Source: DSWT01 sp035373625 (GTDB lineage: Bacteria > Chloroflexota > Anaerolineae > B4-G1 > SLSP01). From it: a stretch of DNA of 64,000 nucleotides. Of the stretch, positions 52,282-61,075 are shown one piece after another (the stretch's first letter is position 1; each line of letters starts with the position of its first letter). The stretch covers positions 1 to 64,000 of the forward strand of contig DAOSNS010000008.1 in assembly GCA_035373625.1 (NCBI GenBank), given 5' to 3'. Made by a program: the position numbers and the translations under genes. The notes under the pieces are model-generated. The model did no database searches, was not told the origin of the DNA, and worked only from the letters and a program-made list of their open reading frames with translations.

Positions 52282-53718
52282 CTATGCACGCCTGCCTGTC
52301 AGTTGAGGGCGCTCCGTCGGCCCGAAGCTGACATTGGCTTTGAATTGGTATAGCAGTTGGTCATCCACGAAGCGGCAGGTGATCGTGGGGCAGAATGGCG
52401 TCTCGTAGAAGCAGAGCTTGATGGTGTACGTGTTCTCATCCGTCCATGCGGCACTGGCGGCGACCCGCTGCACTCTGCCGTCATCAAAGGCGGTTGTGCC
52501 CGTGATCCATGCGTCGTAGCCACACGTGATGGTGTGAGTCCCGTGTGCGTCGCGGATGATGATCGTGCTGTCGTTCCCATCGAAGTTGAGCGTGATGCTC
52601 TCGATCCGCTGGTCGTTTTTCTCGAAGACAAAACGCTTCCCGGAGATGTGCGCCGCAACCGGCGATGACGGTTGCCCCGTCTGCAACTTCATCGTCAGAG
52701 AGGTGAGTTTTTGCTCCAGGGTCCTGTGCGCTGTGGCGTCGGCGGGCAAAGGATGGGGTTCCATGGCCGGCAGCAGATGCTTCCAAACCAGGTTGAGCAC
52801 CGCCTGCATATCGCCGACGCCGGACGTGATGGCGACTACGGCATCCTGATCGGGCATCACGATGCAGTACTGCCCGAACGCACCATCGCCGCGATAGACG
52901 TTCTTGGGTTGACAACGCCAGAACTGGTAGCCGTAACCTTGCGCCCAGTCAGGGTTGGGATTGGGCGCGTTATCAATGTGCCACCGGGTGGCCTCTTCAA
53001 CCCACGCTTCTGGCAGCAACTGTTTGCCATTCCAGCGGCCCTTTTGCAGATACAACTGCCCGAATTTGGCAATATCCTCCGTCTTGACGTTCAACCCGAA
53101 GCCGCCGAGATTGATCCCCCGTGGACACGTGCCCCACGTTGCGCCCTCGATGCCCAGCGGTGCGAAGATGCGCTCGCCCAGATAATCCAGGATCGTCCTG
53201 CCGGTCAGCTTTTGCACGATGGCCGAGAGGATGTAGCTCGCGCCGGTGTTGTAGAGGAAGTGCGTGCCCGGTTCGTACTTCACGGGCCGCGCCAGGAACG
53301 CCTTGACCCAGTTGCCGTCGCGCCGGCGGAACATGAACTCCGTTGTGTCTTGTGCGTGCCCGGTGGACATCGAAAGCAGATGGCGGACGCGCATCGCGGC
53401 CAGATTGCGGCTCACCCGCTTGGGTGCATCTTCGGGGAAGAACGACAGCACCGGGTCATCCACCGACAGCAGGCCGTCCGTCACCGCCAATCCGACGGCG
53501 GTTGACGTAAAGCTCTTGCTCAACGAGAAGAGCACGTGCGGGACTTCCGGCGCGTAAGGCGACCACCACCCCTGCGCGACGACCGCACCGTGCCGCAGCA
53601 GCATGAAGCTGTGCAGACTGTCAATGTCCCTATCCGCTGCCTCGACGAACGCGAGGATCGCCGCCGATGGGATGCCTTGCGCTTCTGGGGCGCTATATGC
53701 GAGCATTTTGTTTGTCAT
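52282..53718 (-). CDS. Serine hydrolase of the beta-lactamase/class C (EstB) family
   Basis: 478 residues. The SxxK motif is in VLFSLSKSFTSTAVG (catalytic Ser and Lys), the Y-x-N motif in FLYNTGASYILS, and the third motif region in YGYQFWRC. The C-terminal 130 residues form an extra beta domain. No signal peptide is visible, suggesting a cytoplasmic esterase or peptidase rather than a true beta-lactamase. AGGAG lies 7 bases before the ATG. Followed after 11 bp by an MFS transporter, which may import or export its substrate. Confidence 0.85.
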   Translation of the reverse strand: MTNKMLAYSAPEAQGIPSAAILAFVEAADRDIDSLHSFMLLRHGAVVAQGWWSPYAPEVPHVLFSLSKSFTSTAVGLAVTDGLLSVDDPVLSFFPEDAPKRVSRNLAAMRVRHLLSMSTGHAQDTTEFMFRRRDGNWVKAFLARPVKYEPGTHFLYNTGASYILSAIVQKLTGRTILDYLGERIFAPLGIEGATWGTCPRGINLGGFGLNVKTEDIAKFGQLYLQKGRWNGKQLLPEAWVEEATRWHIDNAPNPNPDWAQGYGYQFWRCQPKNVYRGDGAFGQYCIVMPDQDAVVAITSGVGDMQAVLNLVWKHLLPAMEPHPLPADATAHRTLEQKLTSLTMKLQTGQPSSPVAAHISGKRFVFEKNDQRIESITLNFDGNDSTIIIRDAHGTHTITCGYDAWITGTTAFDDGRVQRVAASAAWTDENTYTIKLCFYETPFCPTITCRFVDDQLLYQFKANVSFGPTERPQLTGRRA

Positions 53719-53752
53719 CGGTCACTCCTATCTGTAAATAGTATCAGTTTTT

Positions 53753-53972
53753 TGACAGGATTAACAGGATTTTCAGGATTGGGGGTGCATTTCAGGACGG
53801 GGGCAACTTTTACCGCAGAGAGCACAGAGTCGGCAGAGTTACCGGGGATTTCTCCGCGCTCTCGGCGAACTCTGCGGTTAAATCAGAGGTTTATCTGGCC
53901 TTTGCCCCCAAGTTGAAATGCACCCCAGGATTGGGGAGCTTCCTTCATCCTGTGAATCCTGTAAATCCTGTC
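53753..53972. repeat. Triple-nested palindromic intergenic element
   Basis: Three inverted pairs are nested. Outer: TTGACAGGATTAACAGGAT (53752) with ATCCTGTAAATCCTGTCA (53955). Middle: GGGTGCATTTC then GGGGGCAA (53784-53806), with TTGCCCCC then GAAATGCACCCC (53900-53924). Inner: ACCGCAGAGAGCACAGAGT (53811) with CTCGGCGAACTCTGCGGT (53861). It lies between the serine hydrolase and MFS genes and has no ORF. Confidence 0.85.
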
Positions 53973-53979
53973 AGAATTT

Positions 53980-55161
53980 CTATTTCTCCGCCAATTGCCG
54001 CGTTCCCACCAGCCCGATGATGAGGCACGCGATGCCCACCACGCTGAACATCGGCTGGATGCCGATGCGATTCGCCAGAACGCCGCTGAGCCACGGCCCG
54101 GCGAACATCCCGGTAGCGTACACGGCCTGAAACAGCCCCATCGCCGTGGCGCGCTGTGTTTCGTCCACGTCGCGGATGCTCAACCCCATCAGCACCGAGT
54201 AGCCGATCCCCGCCGCCAGCCCGAAACAAATTTGCGCGATGAAAACCAGTGGCAGTGAGTGGGCGAAGGTCAACATGCCCATCGAGAGCGCAATGACGGC
54301 GAAGGTGAATACGACGATCCACCGCGAACTCACCCGTTTGGCAACCGCTGACGTGGCGAAGCTGCCCAGCATCACCATAGCGATATTGAGACTGGTCAAT
54401 AGGCTCAGCGTGTCATCCGAGGCCCCCAGGTTCTTTGCCAGGATCGGTGCGAAGGTGAACGGCGCGGCCCAGATCGCAAATTGTGACACGGCGCAGAGCA
54501 GTGACGGCACCAGTACATCCCGCCGGGTGATGAGCTTCCCCAGCCCGCCGAGTGACGGGGCTTTCGGCGGGCGTGCCGGTTCGTGGATGCCCGCCATTGC
54601 CAGCATCGCCAATGCCGCCGTCCCCGCCGCCACGAAGAAGGCGAGCGGATAGTCGCCCCATTCGTTTAGCCTGCCGGTGACGCTCGTAGCGAGCATCCGC
54701 GCGAGGGAGTTGACGCCGGACACCAACGCCGAGATACGCACCGCATCTTCCGGCGGAAACTGACTGTTGACGGCGACGACCAGCAGCACCCACACACTCG
54801 CCGCGAGACCGGTGAGCGCGCGCCCCACAATCAACCCGTTGACCGAATTCGTCAGTCCCATCCACAACGCGCCCAGTCCCGCAAGCGCGAACCCGGCGAT
54901 GATGAACGGCTTCCGCCGCCCCGCCCAGTCTGCCACGATGCCCAGCGGGAAACGGGCGACCGCCTGCCAGAGACCGTACTGCGCCATCACCATGCCGACC
55001 AAAGCCAGATCGTTCGTTTTCGTTTTGATGTAGGACGACAGGGTGGGGACGTAGAAATACATCGAGGCCCAATAAAATACAACCGCCGCCAGATACAACG
55101 TGATCAGCCCGCGCCGCGAATTGGCCCGCGCCGTCACTTCCGTCAATGCTGATGATGACAA
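53980..55161 (-). CDS. MFS transporter
   Basis: 393 residues from a TTG start (55159-55161) with AGGAGC upstream; the open frame reaching 55287 has no ATG with a better site. Twelve hydrophobic segments; MFS motif A in GIVADWAGRRKPFI and its second copy weakly in AVAKRVSSRWIVV. Loop text GRALTGLAASVWVLLVV and QRATAMGLFQAVYATGMF also fits the family. Substrate unknown. A 50-residue remnant of another MFS protein lies directly upstream. Confidence 0.82.
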   Translation of the reverse strand: MSSSALTEVTARANSRRGLITLYLAAVVFYWASMYFYVPTLSSYIKTKTNDLALVGMVMAQYGLWQAVARFPLGIVADWAGRRKPFIIAGFALAGLGALWMGLTNSVNGLIVGRALTGLAASVWVLLVVAVNSQFPPEDAVRISALVSGVNSLARMLATSVTGRLNEWGDYPLAFFVAAGTAALAMLAMAGIHEPARPPKAPSLGGLGKLITRRDVLVPSLLCAVSQFAIWAAPFTFAPILAKNLGASDDTLSLLTSLNIAMVMLGSFATSAVAKRVSSRWIVVFTFAVIALSMGMLTFAHSLPLVFIAQICFGLAAGIGYSVLMGLSIRDVDETQRATAMGLFQAVYATGMFAGPWLSGVLANRIGIQPMFSVVGIACLIIGLVGTRQLAEK

Positions 55162-55171
55162 CTTATGCTCC

Positions 55172-55324
55172 TTAGTTAGAAGTCGGATAGAACGAAGAAT
55201 CGCTGAACTCTTTGACGAACGCGGGAACGATGACCACCGGATCGTAAAAAGTAAAGCCGATCGAGAAAAAGACGAAATTGCCCACAAGCGCGAGCAGATT
55301 CCGCCGCACGTGCTGTTCTTGCAT
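55172..55324 (-). pseudogene. N-terminal remnant of an MFS protein
   Basis: 50 codons: MQEQHVRRNLLALVGNFVFF, then SIGFTFYDPVVIVPAFVKEF and a stop after SDSSFYPTSN. This is the first membrane helix and loop typical of an MFS protein, cut off after about 45 residues and followed 10 bp later by the start of a complete MFS gene. Probably the result of a deletion between two adjacent transporter genes, though a leader peptide cannot be excluded. Confidence 0.55.
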
Positions 55325-55429
55325 AGGAATGAGACCTCTTCGATAAAATGACCCCGCGCGGGTGTCTGGCATCCGCACAGGGTCTATTGTAACACAATAT
55401 CGGCGGGGTTGTTTTGGGTTGTCAGGCGC

Positions 55430-55867
55430 TTAACATTCTTGTTTTGATTCTGTGTTCATGCTTTGGGTGATTGCTTCTGTCCCGCCGGCAGTTTGTGGAA
55501 CATAGTCACCTTCAGGCCGTTCTCCGACCATACCTGCAGAAGACATGGCCGCTAACTGTGACGTATAAGGCCTGACCTCTTGTTCCAGACGTTGCCTCAG
55601 CGCGTCCTCCGCCACGTCCAGGTCATAGTCCATCTGCAATCCCAACCAGAACTGCGGCGACATCCCAAAATATCGCCCTAACCGCAATGCTGTATCCGCC
55701 GTGATGCTGCGTTTTCCCAATACGATCTCGTTGATGCGGCGTGGAGGGACGCCTATGGCTAACGCCACCCGATTCTGACTGAGGTTCATCGGCTTGAGAA
55801 ACTCTTCTAACAACACTTCGCCGGGATGAATTGGCTTTAACTTCTCTTCCATCTCGTTACTCCTCAA
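55430..55867 (-). CDS. higA: HigA-type antitoxin (XRE family)
   Basis: 145 residues. The helix-turn-helix occupies about 12-75: IHPGEVLLEEFLKPMNLSQ, VALAIGVPPRRINEIVLGKR, ITADTALRLGRYFG, then FWLGLQMDYDLDVAED, the classic HigA pattern. The C-terminal 45 residues are an extra tail, longer than usual. It should bind and neutralise HigB and repress the operon. The ATG overlaps the toxin stop (ATGA); the ATG five codons later with GAGGAG upstream is also plausible. Toxin-first order is normal for higBA. Confidence 0.9.
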   Translation of the reverse strand: MRSNEMEEKLKPIHPGEVLLEEFLKPMNLSQNRVALAIGVPPRRINEIVLGKRSITADTALRLGRYFGMSPQFWLGLQMDYDLDVAEDALRQRLEQEVRPYTSQLAAMSSAGMVGERPEGDYVPQTAGGTEAITQSMNTESKQEC

Positions 55868-56145
55868 TGATAATCCACGATTTCCACATCATAGACATCG
55901 CCATCTCGCCACTCGAAACAGATGCGCCATTGCGCGTTGATATGGATGCTGTATTGACCGGCTCGGTCGCCTGTCAGCTTTTCCAAGTGATTGGCAGGTG
56001 GTACTCGCAAATCCTGCAAGGTCACTGACCGATTGAGCATTCGCAACTTCCGCAGGGCGATTTGTTGAATATCTGGCGGCAGTCTACTGGAACGTTCTCG
56101 GTTGTATATCTTTTCGGTCTCTTTCGACCTGAATGACCGTATCAT
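55864..56145 (-). CDS. higB: HigB-type toxin (RelE superfamily mRNA interferase)
   Basis: 93 residues: MIRSFRSKETEKIYN, LPPDIQQIALRKLRMLNRS, LQDLRVPPANHLEKL, and the C-terminal GQYSIHINAQWRICFEWRDG with VYDVEIVDYH. These are the HigB landmarks, including the basic residues that cut mRNA on the ribosome. It overlaps the antitoxin gene by 4 bp. The pair probably stabilises this segment or acts against phage. Confidence 0.9.
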   Translation of the reverse strand: MIRSFRSKETEKIYNRERSSRLPPDIQQIALRKLRMLNRSVTLQDLRVPPANHLEKLTGDRAGQYSIHINAQWRICFEWRDGDVYDVEIVDYH

Positions 56146-56198
56146 AAGGGTATTATATAACGAGATACGTTAAACGGCAAGTGTTATATGAGGGAGTT

Positions 56199-59114
56199 CT
56201 ACCCGACGCGGACCGCCGCAATCCCAAACGCCGGCATCTCGACCGTCATCGTCTGCCCCTCAATCTGCGCTGTGTTGACGGGCAACGCCCGCTCCATCGT
56301 ATCCACTTCGACCGCAGTAGCGCCTTCCGGCAGCAGTTCAGGCGCGAATGCGATCCGCGCCGTCGTTGCGACGCCGTCCACCTCAACGAGCCGCAAAATC
56401 AGGCCCGTGCCATCTTCGGCTTGCTTCAACGCCGTCAAGCGCACGTTTGCCGGTTCCACGGCGACGAGGCTCAGCACGGGCGGCAGCTCGCCATCCTGGA
56501 AGCCGCAACTGGCGACGACCGGCGGGAGGTTGAGCGCCTCGCCAGCCTGCATACTCGCGCCGACCGTCCAGCCCGCGCCGTGCGGGACGAGCGCGTATTC
56601 GATGATGTGCTCGCCCAGGTCGGGCAGCGGATCGGGATCAATGCTGGCGCGCAGCAGGGTGAGCGTGAGCGTGCCCCGGTCGAAGCTGTGGCCGTACTTG
56701 GAGGTGTTGACCAGCGCCACGCCCTGCCCGTCGGCCTCGGCGACATCGGCCCAGCGTTGGGCGACGACTTCCTCGCCGTGGGTCAGGTCGCGGACGAGGC
56801 TGCCGTAGGGGATTTCGTAGCGCGGCTGCGCACCATCAACGGCCAGCGGGAAGCGCACGCGCAGGTGCGGAATGCCGCGATCTTTGTCGCCGATTTCGCG
56901 CCAGTCCACCCGCAGGCGGAATTCGACGCGGGGGACGCCCTGCCGCACGGTGATGTCTAGCTCAAGTGTTGTGTCGCGGGAGTTGCCTCTATCGCCAATC
57001 ACGCGCGTCCAGCGGAAGGTGTTGATGTAAGGCCCCGTCTGCACACGCTTGAGTCGCCCGCCGTCAAGCAAGTCCGTTTGCTTGAGGAAGTCACCGATAA
57101 CCCAGGCCGTCATCCCGTTGTTGGCCTCAAGGCAATACTGAAAGACACCCGCCGTTTTGCCTGCGGGAATCCACTCGCGGCCCGTCTGCTTGTCGTACAG
57201 GCTCACCAGCCCGCCCGACGCGGGATCGAGCGTGACCTTGAGGAATTCGTTTTCCAGCGTGTCATCCGGCGGCTCCATCATCCGCCATGAGCCGCCCTGC
57301 CCGGCCCACGGATCGCCCGGCGCGGTGGGCAGCAGGCCGAACTCCGCCGCCCGGTCGGAGACGCACACCGCGCGATAGCCGAGCGCCGGAAGCTGAACGG
57401 GGAAGGCGACGGTGAGGTAATCGTGCGCCCAATACTCACCCTTGTTGAGCACTTGCACCCGCTGCGGCGCGAAACCGTGCCCCGTAACGATGAGGTGCTG
57501 CGGATCGAGTTGCGTGTCCCACAGCTTGACCTCGACGACCTCGGTGCGCGGGGTGGGCAGCGGGTTGAAGATGAGGAAGGCGCGGTCACTCAGATGCGCC
57601 GCCCCGAACGCCGACATGCCGCCGGTTCCGCTGGCATTGCCCACGCCGGCTCCCGCACGCCCAGACTCAGTTTCGTCCTTATAGGCGCGCGTCGCATCTG
57701 TGGCAAAGTCGCGGCGCAGGGCGTTCGTATCCACGCGGGCGGCGAGGGCGCGCAGGGCATTGGCCGTCGCCAGACCGGCGGCGGCTTGCGTCTCCTGCGC
57801 GTGGCCCATCGTATAGTGGCGCGTATCGCGCACGCCGGAGCCGGGCAGGATGTCGTGGAACTGGTCGAAGAGGAGGTTGCGCCAGGCGGCAGCGAGATTG
57901 GCCTGGGGATAAGGAACATCAGCCAGCCGCGCGCCGATGACGGCGGCAGCTTCGGCGGTGTAGAGCAGATTTTCGCCGCGCCGGTTGGCCCACTTCTGCC
58001 GCGCCTGTGAGGTGTAGCAGCCGGTGAAGACACGGTTGCGCTCGCCGCCGATTTCGGGGATGTGCGCCGTTCCGGCAGTCAACGCCGCTTCCGCCGTCCT
58101 GAAGAAGTTGTGCAGCGTGGAGAAGGTGAACCTGGGAAAGACGGGCCAGGCGTCCATTTCGATCAGCCGCCGCAGGTCGGCGCGGGTGGGGCCGCCGCCG
58201 TGATCGCCGACACCGTAGAGCATCGGCATCTGCCGGAGGCCGGTCGCCTGCGCGAACTCCACCACCGGATCGGCCACGACGGGTGTGACGACGAGGTTGC
58301 GGGCCAGGGGCATATACCACTGGATGTCGTTGAAGGCCAGCAGCCGCGAGCCATCCGGGCCGATCCACCAGTAAAGATGCGGGCCGTGGCTGCCGCGACA
58401 GTGGTAGTAGTACTTCACCCCGCCGCGCGCGAGGATCGTGGGCAGCGTGGCGGGGTGGCCGAACGTGTCCGGCTCGAAGTCCACCTGCACATCTTCCGGC
58501 GTGAGGCCGAACTTCTCCTGCATGTAGCGCCGTGTGTAGAGCAGGTGGCGGCTGAGGCTCTCGCCACTCGCCATGTTTTTGTCGCCTTCTACCCACTGGC
58601 TGGCGGTGATTTCCCAGCGGCCTTCGCGCACGCGCTGCTGAATCTGCGCGAACAGCGCCGGGTTGTACTGCTCGGCGATCGCGTAGGTGGATGCCTGATC
58701 CTGGGTGAAGATGAAGCCGGGGAACTCGTCCAGCAGCGCCAGCATCGTCTCGAACGTGTCGTTGACCACGGCGACGGTTTCTGGCCAGCCCCACATCCAG
58801 TTCATGTCAATGTGGGCGTGGCTGATGCACAGCAGCGTGTAGCTCTTGGCGACCTCGCCGATGGGACGCAGGACGGCTTCGGCCTGGGCGATGACGGCGT
58901 CCAGGTCGCGGTTCGCATCCACGCCGGCCTGGACGATGCGCCCGGCCTCGACGATGAGCGGTTGCCACGCCGTCGCCCGGTCGGGATACGCAGCGCACAG
59001 CCGGTCGGCAAAAGCCAATTGCGCCTGAATACGCTCCATTTGTCGTCCACGTCGCACTATATGCTGCTGGAATATCTGGTTGATCTCAATGAATTGGGCA
59101 GAGTAAGTCATCAT
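56199..59114 (-). CDS. GH38 alpha-mannosidase
   Basis: 971 residues; ATG at 59112-59114 with AAGGAG 7 bases upstream. Zinc ligands H101 and D103 (SHAHIDMNWMWGW), nucleophile D216 in VDFEPDTFGH, and GVGDHGGGPTR for a further active-site His. The central helical GH38 mid-domain (about 370-460) and the beta-sandwich C-terminal domains (NEFLKVTLDPASGGLVSLYDK in two parts) follow. It hydrolyses alpha-mannosides in the cytoplasm, with no signal peptide. The divergent neighbour is glucokinase, fitting hexose use. Length fits bacterial family members. Confidence 0.92.
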   Translation of the reverse strand: MMTYSAQFIEINQIFQQHIVRRGRQMERIQAQLAFADRLCAAYPDRATAWQPLIVEAGRIVQAGVDANRDLDAVIAQAEAVLRPIGEVAKSYTLLCISHAHIDMNWMWGWPETVAVVNDTFETMLALLDEFPGFIFTQDQASTYAIAEQYNPALFAQIQQRVREGRWEITASQWVEGDKNMASGESLSRHLLYTRRYMQEKFGLTPEDVQVDFEPDTFGHPATLPTILARGGVKYYYHCRGSHGPHLYWWIGPDGSRLLAFNDIQWYMPLARNLVVTPVVADPVVEFAQATGLRQMPMLYGVGDHGGGPTRADLRRLIEMDAWPVFPRFTFSTLHNFFRTAEAALTAGTAHIPEIGGERNRVFTGCYTSQARQKWANRRGENLLYTAEAAAVIGARLADVPYPQANLAAAWRNLLFDQFHDILPGSGVRDTRHYTMGHAQETQAAAGLATANALRALAARVDTNALRRDFATDATRAYKDETESGRAGAGVGNASGTGGMSAFGAAHLSDRAFLIFNPLPTPRTEVVEVKLWDTQLDPQHLIVTGHGFAPQRVQVLNKGEYWAHDYLTVAFPVQLPALGYRAVCVSDRAAEFGLLPTAPGDPWAGQGGSWRMMEPPDDTLENEFLKVTLDPASGGLVSLYDKQTGREWIPAGKTAGVFQYCLEANNGMTAWVIGDFLKQTDLLDGGRLKRVQTGPYINTFRWTRVIGDRGNSRDTTLELDITVRQGVPRVEFRLRVDWREIGDKDRGIPHLRVRFPLAVDGAQPRYEIPYGSLVRDLTHGEEVVAQRWADVAEADGQGVALVNTSKYGHSFDRGTLTLTLLRASIDPDPLPDLGEHIIEYALVPHGAGWTVGASMQAGEALNLPPVVASCGFQDGELPPVLSLVAVEPANVRLTALKQAEDGTGLILRLVEVDGVATTARIAFAPELLPEGATAVEVDTMERALPVNTAQIEGQTMTVEMPAFGIAAVRVG

Positions 59115-59285
59115 TCAAATCTCCTTGAAACAGGCTAAAGTCGAAAGCCATAGGTAAATTCAACGTTGGGATGTTTTTTCGATATCAGTCCATTGACCAT
59201 CTTCTGGCATTGTTTTGGGCAAAGTCAGCGGTGGTATGGTTGTGATTATAATCCCTCTTGGAGTTAAAGAAAGCTGCTTCGATTT

Positions 59286-59326
59286 GAAACCAGTTGAAGT
59301 CATTGTAACGAGAATGATAAAGCTCT
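59286..59326 (-). repeat. Dispersed repeat copy 2
   Basis: On the minus strand AGAGCTTTATCATTCTCGTT, then ACAATGACTTCAACTGG. Matches copies at 47657-47700 and 60459-60500. It lies in the 306-bp gap between the divergent GH38 and glucokinase genes, which otherwise holds only the glucokinase promoter. Confidence 0.62.
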
Positions 59327-59344
59327 AAAAGGCGGATGGGGTGC

Positions 59345-59373
59345 TTGTGATAATACAGGTGATGTGCTAAAAT
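59345..59373 (+). promoter_or_regulatory. Sigma-70-type promoter of the glucokinase gene
   Basis: TTGTGA (59345-59350), a 17-bp spacer, and TAAAAT (59368-59373) with an extended -10 TGC in front. The start codon is 48 bp downstream. Confidence 0.65.
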
Positions 59374-59420
59374 AGGGCATATTGGACGGCAAAACATCCA
59401 TGGTAGGAGGTTAAGGGAAT

Positions 59421-60425
59421 ATGAATATGAGAAAAAAGAGACTCATGCTTGCCGGCGATGTCGGGGGTACGAAAACCAATGTAGCGATTTACTCCAAAGA
59501 AACCGGATTGCATGCGCCGTTGTTCGAGGCGACTTTCCAAAGTGCCGCCTACACGGATCTGGCATCGCTGTTGCGAGACTTTTTAGCGCAGACTGACATT
59601 GAGGTGACACGCGCGTGTTTTGGCGTTGCCGGGCCGGTGGTCAACGGGCAAGCGCGCATCACGAACCTGCCGTGGGTGTTGGACGAAGCGCAATTGGCCG
59701 CCGATCTTGGCCTGGATTCCTTCACATTAGTCAATGACCTGGTGGCGATTGCGAGTGGTGTGCCGTTCCTGCAACCTGTGGACCTGTACCTGATCCATCC
59801 GGGGCATGCGCAACCTGGCGGGGCTATGGCTGTCGTAGCGCCGGGGACGGGGTTAGGGGAGGGCTATCTCACATGGGACGGAAAAAAGTACCGCCCCCAT
59901 GCTTCGGAGGGCGGCCATTGCGATTTTGCCCCGACGAACTCCCTGGAAATTGAACTTTTGCGTTATCTGCAGGCGCAACTGGGCCGCGTGAGCTACGAGC
60001 GAGTTTGTTCGGGCCTGGGGATCCCGAACATCTACGCTTTTCTGCGCGATAGTGCCTATGCCGAAGAGCCAGCCTGGCTGGCGGAGCAGTTGGCAACCGC
60101 CCCTGATCCCACGCCGGTCATCGCTCAAGCGGCACAGGACCCCGATCGTCCCTGTGAACTATGCCGTAAGACATTGGAGGTTTTTGTCTCCATCCTGGGA
60201 GCAGAAGCAGGCAATATGGCATTGCGCGTTTTGGCGACCGGCGGTGTCTATTTGGGGGGCGGCATCCCCACACGCCTCCTTGCAGCGCTCGATAGCGACA
60301 ATTTCCGCAAAGCGTTTTGCAATAAAGGACGGCTCTCGGGGCTTTTGGAGCAGGTTCCGGTGTACGTGATCTCGAACCCGAAAATCGCACTGCTAGGGGC
60401 GGCAGCTTATGGCTTTGGACTTTAG
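59421..60425 (+). CDS. glk: Glucokinase (PF02685 type)
   Basis: 334 residues. ATP loop LAGDVGGTKTNVAIY near the N-terminus, CFGVAGPVVNGQARITNLPW (in two parts), substrate Asn-Asp in TLVNDLVAIA, APGTGLGEGYL, catalytic/binding SEGGHCDFAP, and VLATGGVYLGGGIPTRL for the second phosphate site. It phosphorylates glucose with ATP in the cytoplasm. GGAGG lies about 12 bases before the ATG; the ATG two codons later is possible. Promoter at 59345-59373, terminator at 60613-60641. Confidence 0.92.
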   Translation: MNMRKKRLMLAGDVGGTKTNVAIYSKETGLHAPLFEATFQSAAYTDLASLLRDFLAQTDIEVTRACFGVAGPVVNGQARITNLPWVLDEAQLAADLGLDSFTLVNDLVAIASGVPFLQPVDLYLIHPGHAQPGGAMAVVAPGTGLGEGYLTWDGKKYRPHASEGGHCDFAPTNSLEIELLRYLQAQLGRVSYERVCSGLGIPNIYAFLRDSAYAEEPAWLAEQLATAPDPTPVIAQAAQDPDRPCELCRKTLEVFVSILGAEAGNMALRVLATGGVYLGGGIPTRLLAALDSDNFRKAFCNKGRLSGLLEQVPVYVISNPKIALLGAAAYGFGL

Positions 60426-60458
60426 ACTCGGTTGAGGATAGCGCGTCGTAGAATCCCA

Positions 60459-60500
60459 GGGCTTTATCATTCTTGTTACAATGACTTCATCTAGCCTCGA
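60459..60500 (+). repeat. Dispersed repeat copy 3
   Basis: GGGCTTTATCATTCTTGTTA, then CAATGACTTCATCTAGCCTCGA. It lies 34 bp after the glucokinase stop. Both copies nearest to it (59286 and this one) flank the glucokinase gene in opposite orientation. Confidence 0.62.
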
Positions 60501-60607
60501 GCGGATCGCCAGATCCGCGTTTCTTGACCTGAGAACCGGCGTTCCCCTCGGAGCAAGAGATAAGACCCTGATAGAATCCTTGATTGAGTGGACGATATAC
60601 TTGAGCG

Positions 60608-60641
60608 TGATATAATCCAGGAAATATCCTGGATTTTTTTC
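60608..60641 (+). terminator. Rho-independent terminator overlapping an extended -10 element
   Basis: AATCCAGGA (60614-60622) and TCCTGGATT pair around a short loop and run into seven T. The left arm overlaps TGATATAAT (60608-60616), a perfect extended -10. A transcript from that promoter would begin inside or just after the stem, so the terminator should stop glucokinase transcripts without affecting it. Confidence 0.72.
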
Positions 60642-60662
60642 TGATAGAGCACAGGTAAAGAG

Positions 60663-61073
60663 ATGAAGCTGATTATCCAAATCCCGTGTTATAACGAAGA
60701 ATCCACGTTGCCGGGAACACTTCACGATTTGCCGCGCGAGATTGCCGGAATAGACGAGATCGAAGTCCTGGTCGTTGACGACGGCAGCACCGATAAGACC
60801 GCGGAGGTGGCGCAAGCACACGGCGTCAGGCATATTGTGCGGCTGGGGCGGAACCGGGGTCTGGCGAATGCCTTCGTGCGGGGGCTGGAAGCTTCATTAG
60901 TGGCCGGCGCCGACATCATTGTCAATACTGACGCCGACAATCAGTATCGGGGTATTGTGGGTTTTCAGATGTGTCTGATCGGCTTGGTGGCGGATTTGAT
61001 TGGGTTCAATCGGAAGATACTGGAAGAGACGCTGTATCGGGTGAGAAAGCTGGAGATAGAGAAAGGAGAATAA
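60663..61073 (+). pseudogene. GT2 glycosyltransferase with internal deletion
   Basis: 136 codons. The first 100 are the start of a dolichyl-phosphate-mannose-synthase-like GT2 enzyme: LIIQIPCYNEESTLPGTLHD, VLVVDDGSTDKT, HIVRLGRNRGLANAF, IIVNTDADNQY (the DXD motif). The sequence then jumps to what is normally the C-terminal tail, FQMCLIGLVADLIGFNRK and LEETLYRVRKLE. About 200 residues of the catalytic domain are missing, without loss of frame. A second copy of the tail occurs at 61740-61879. It cannot be an active transferase. Confidence 0.78.
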
Positions 61074-61075
61074 GA

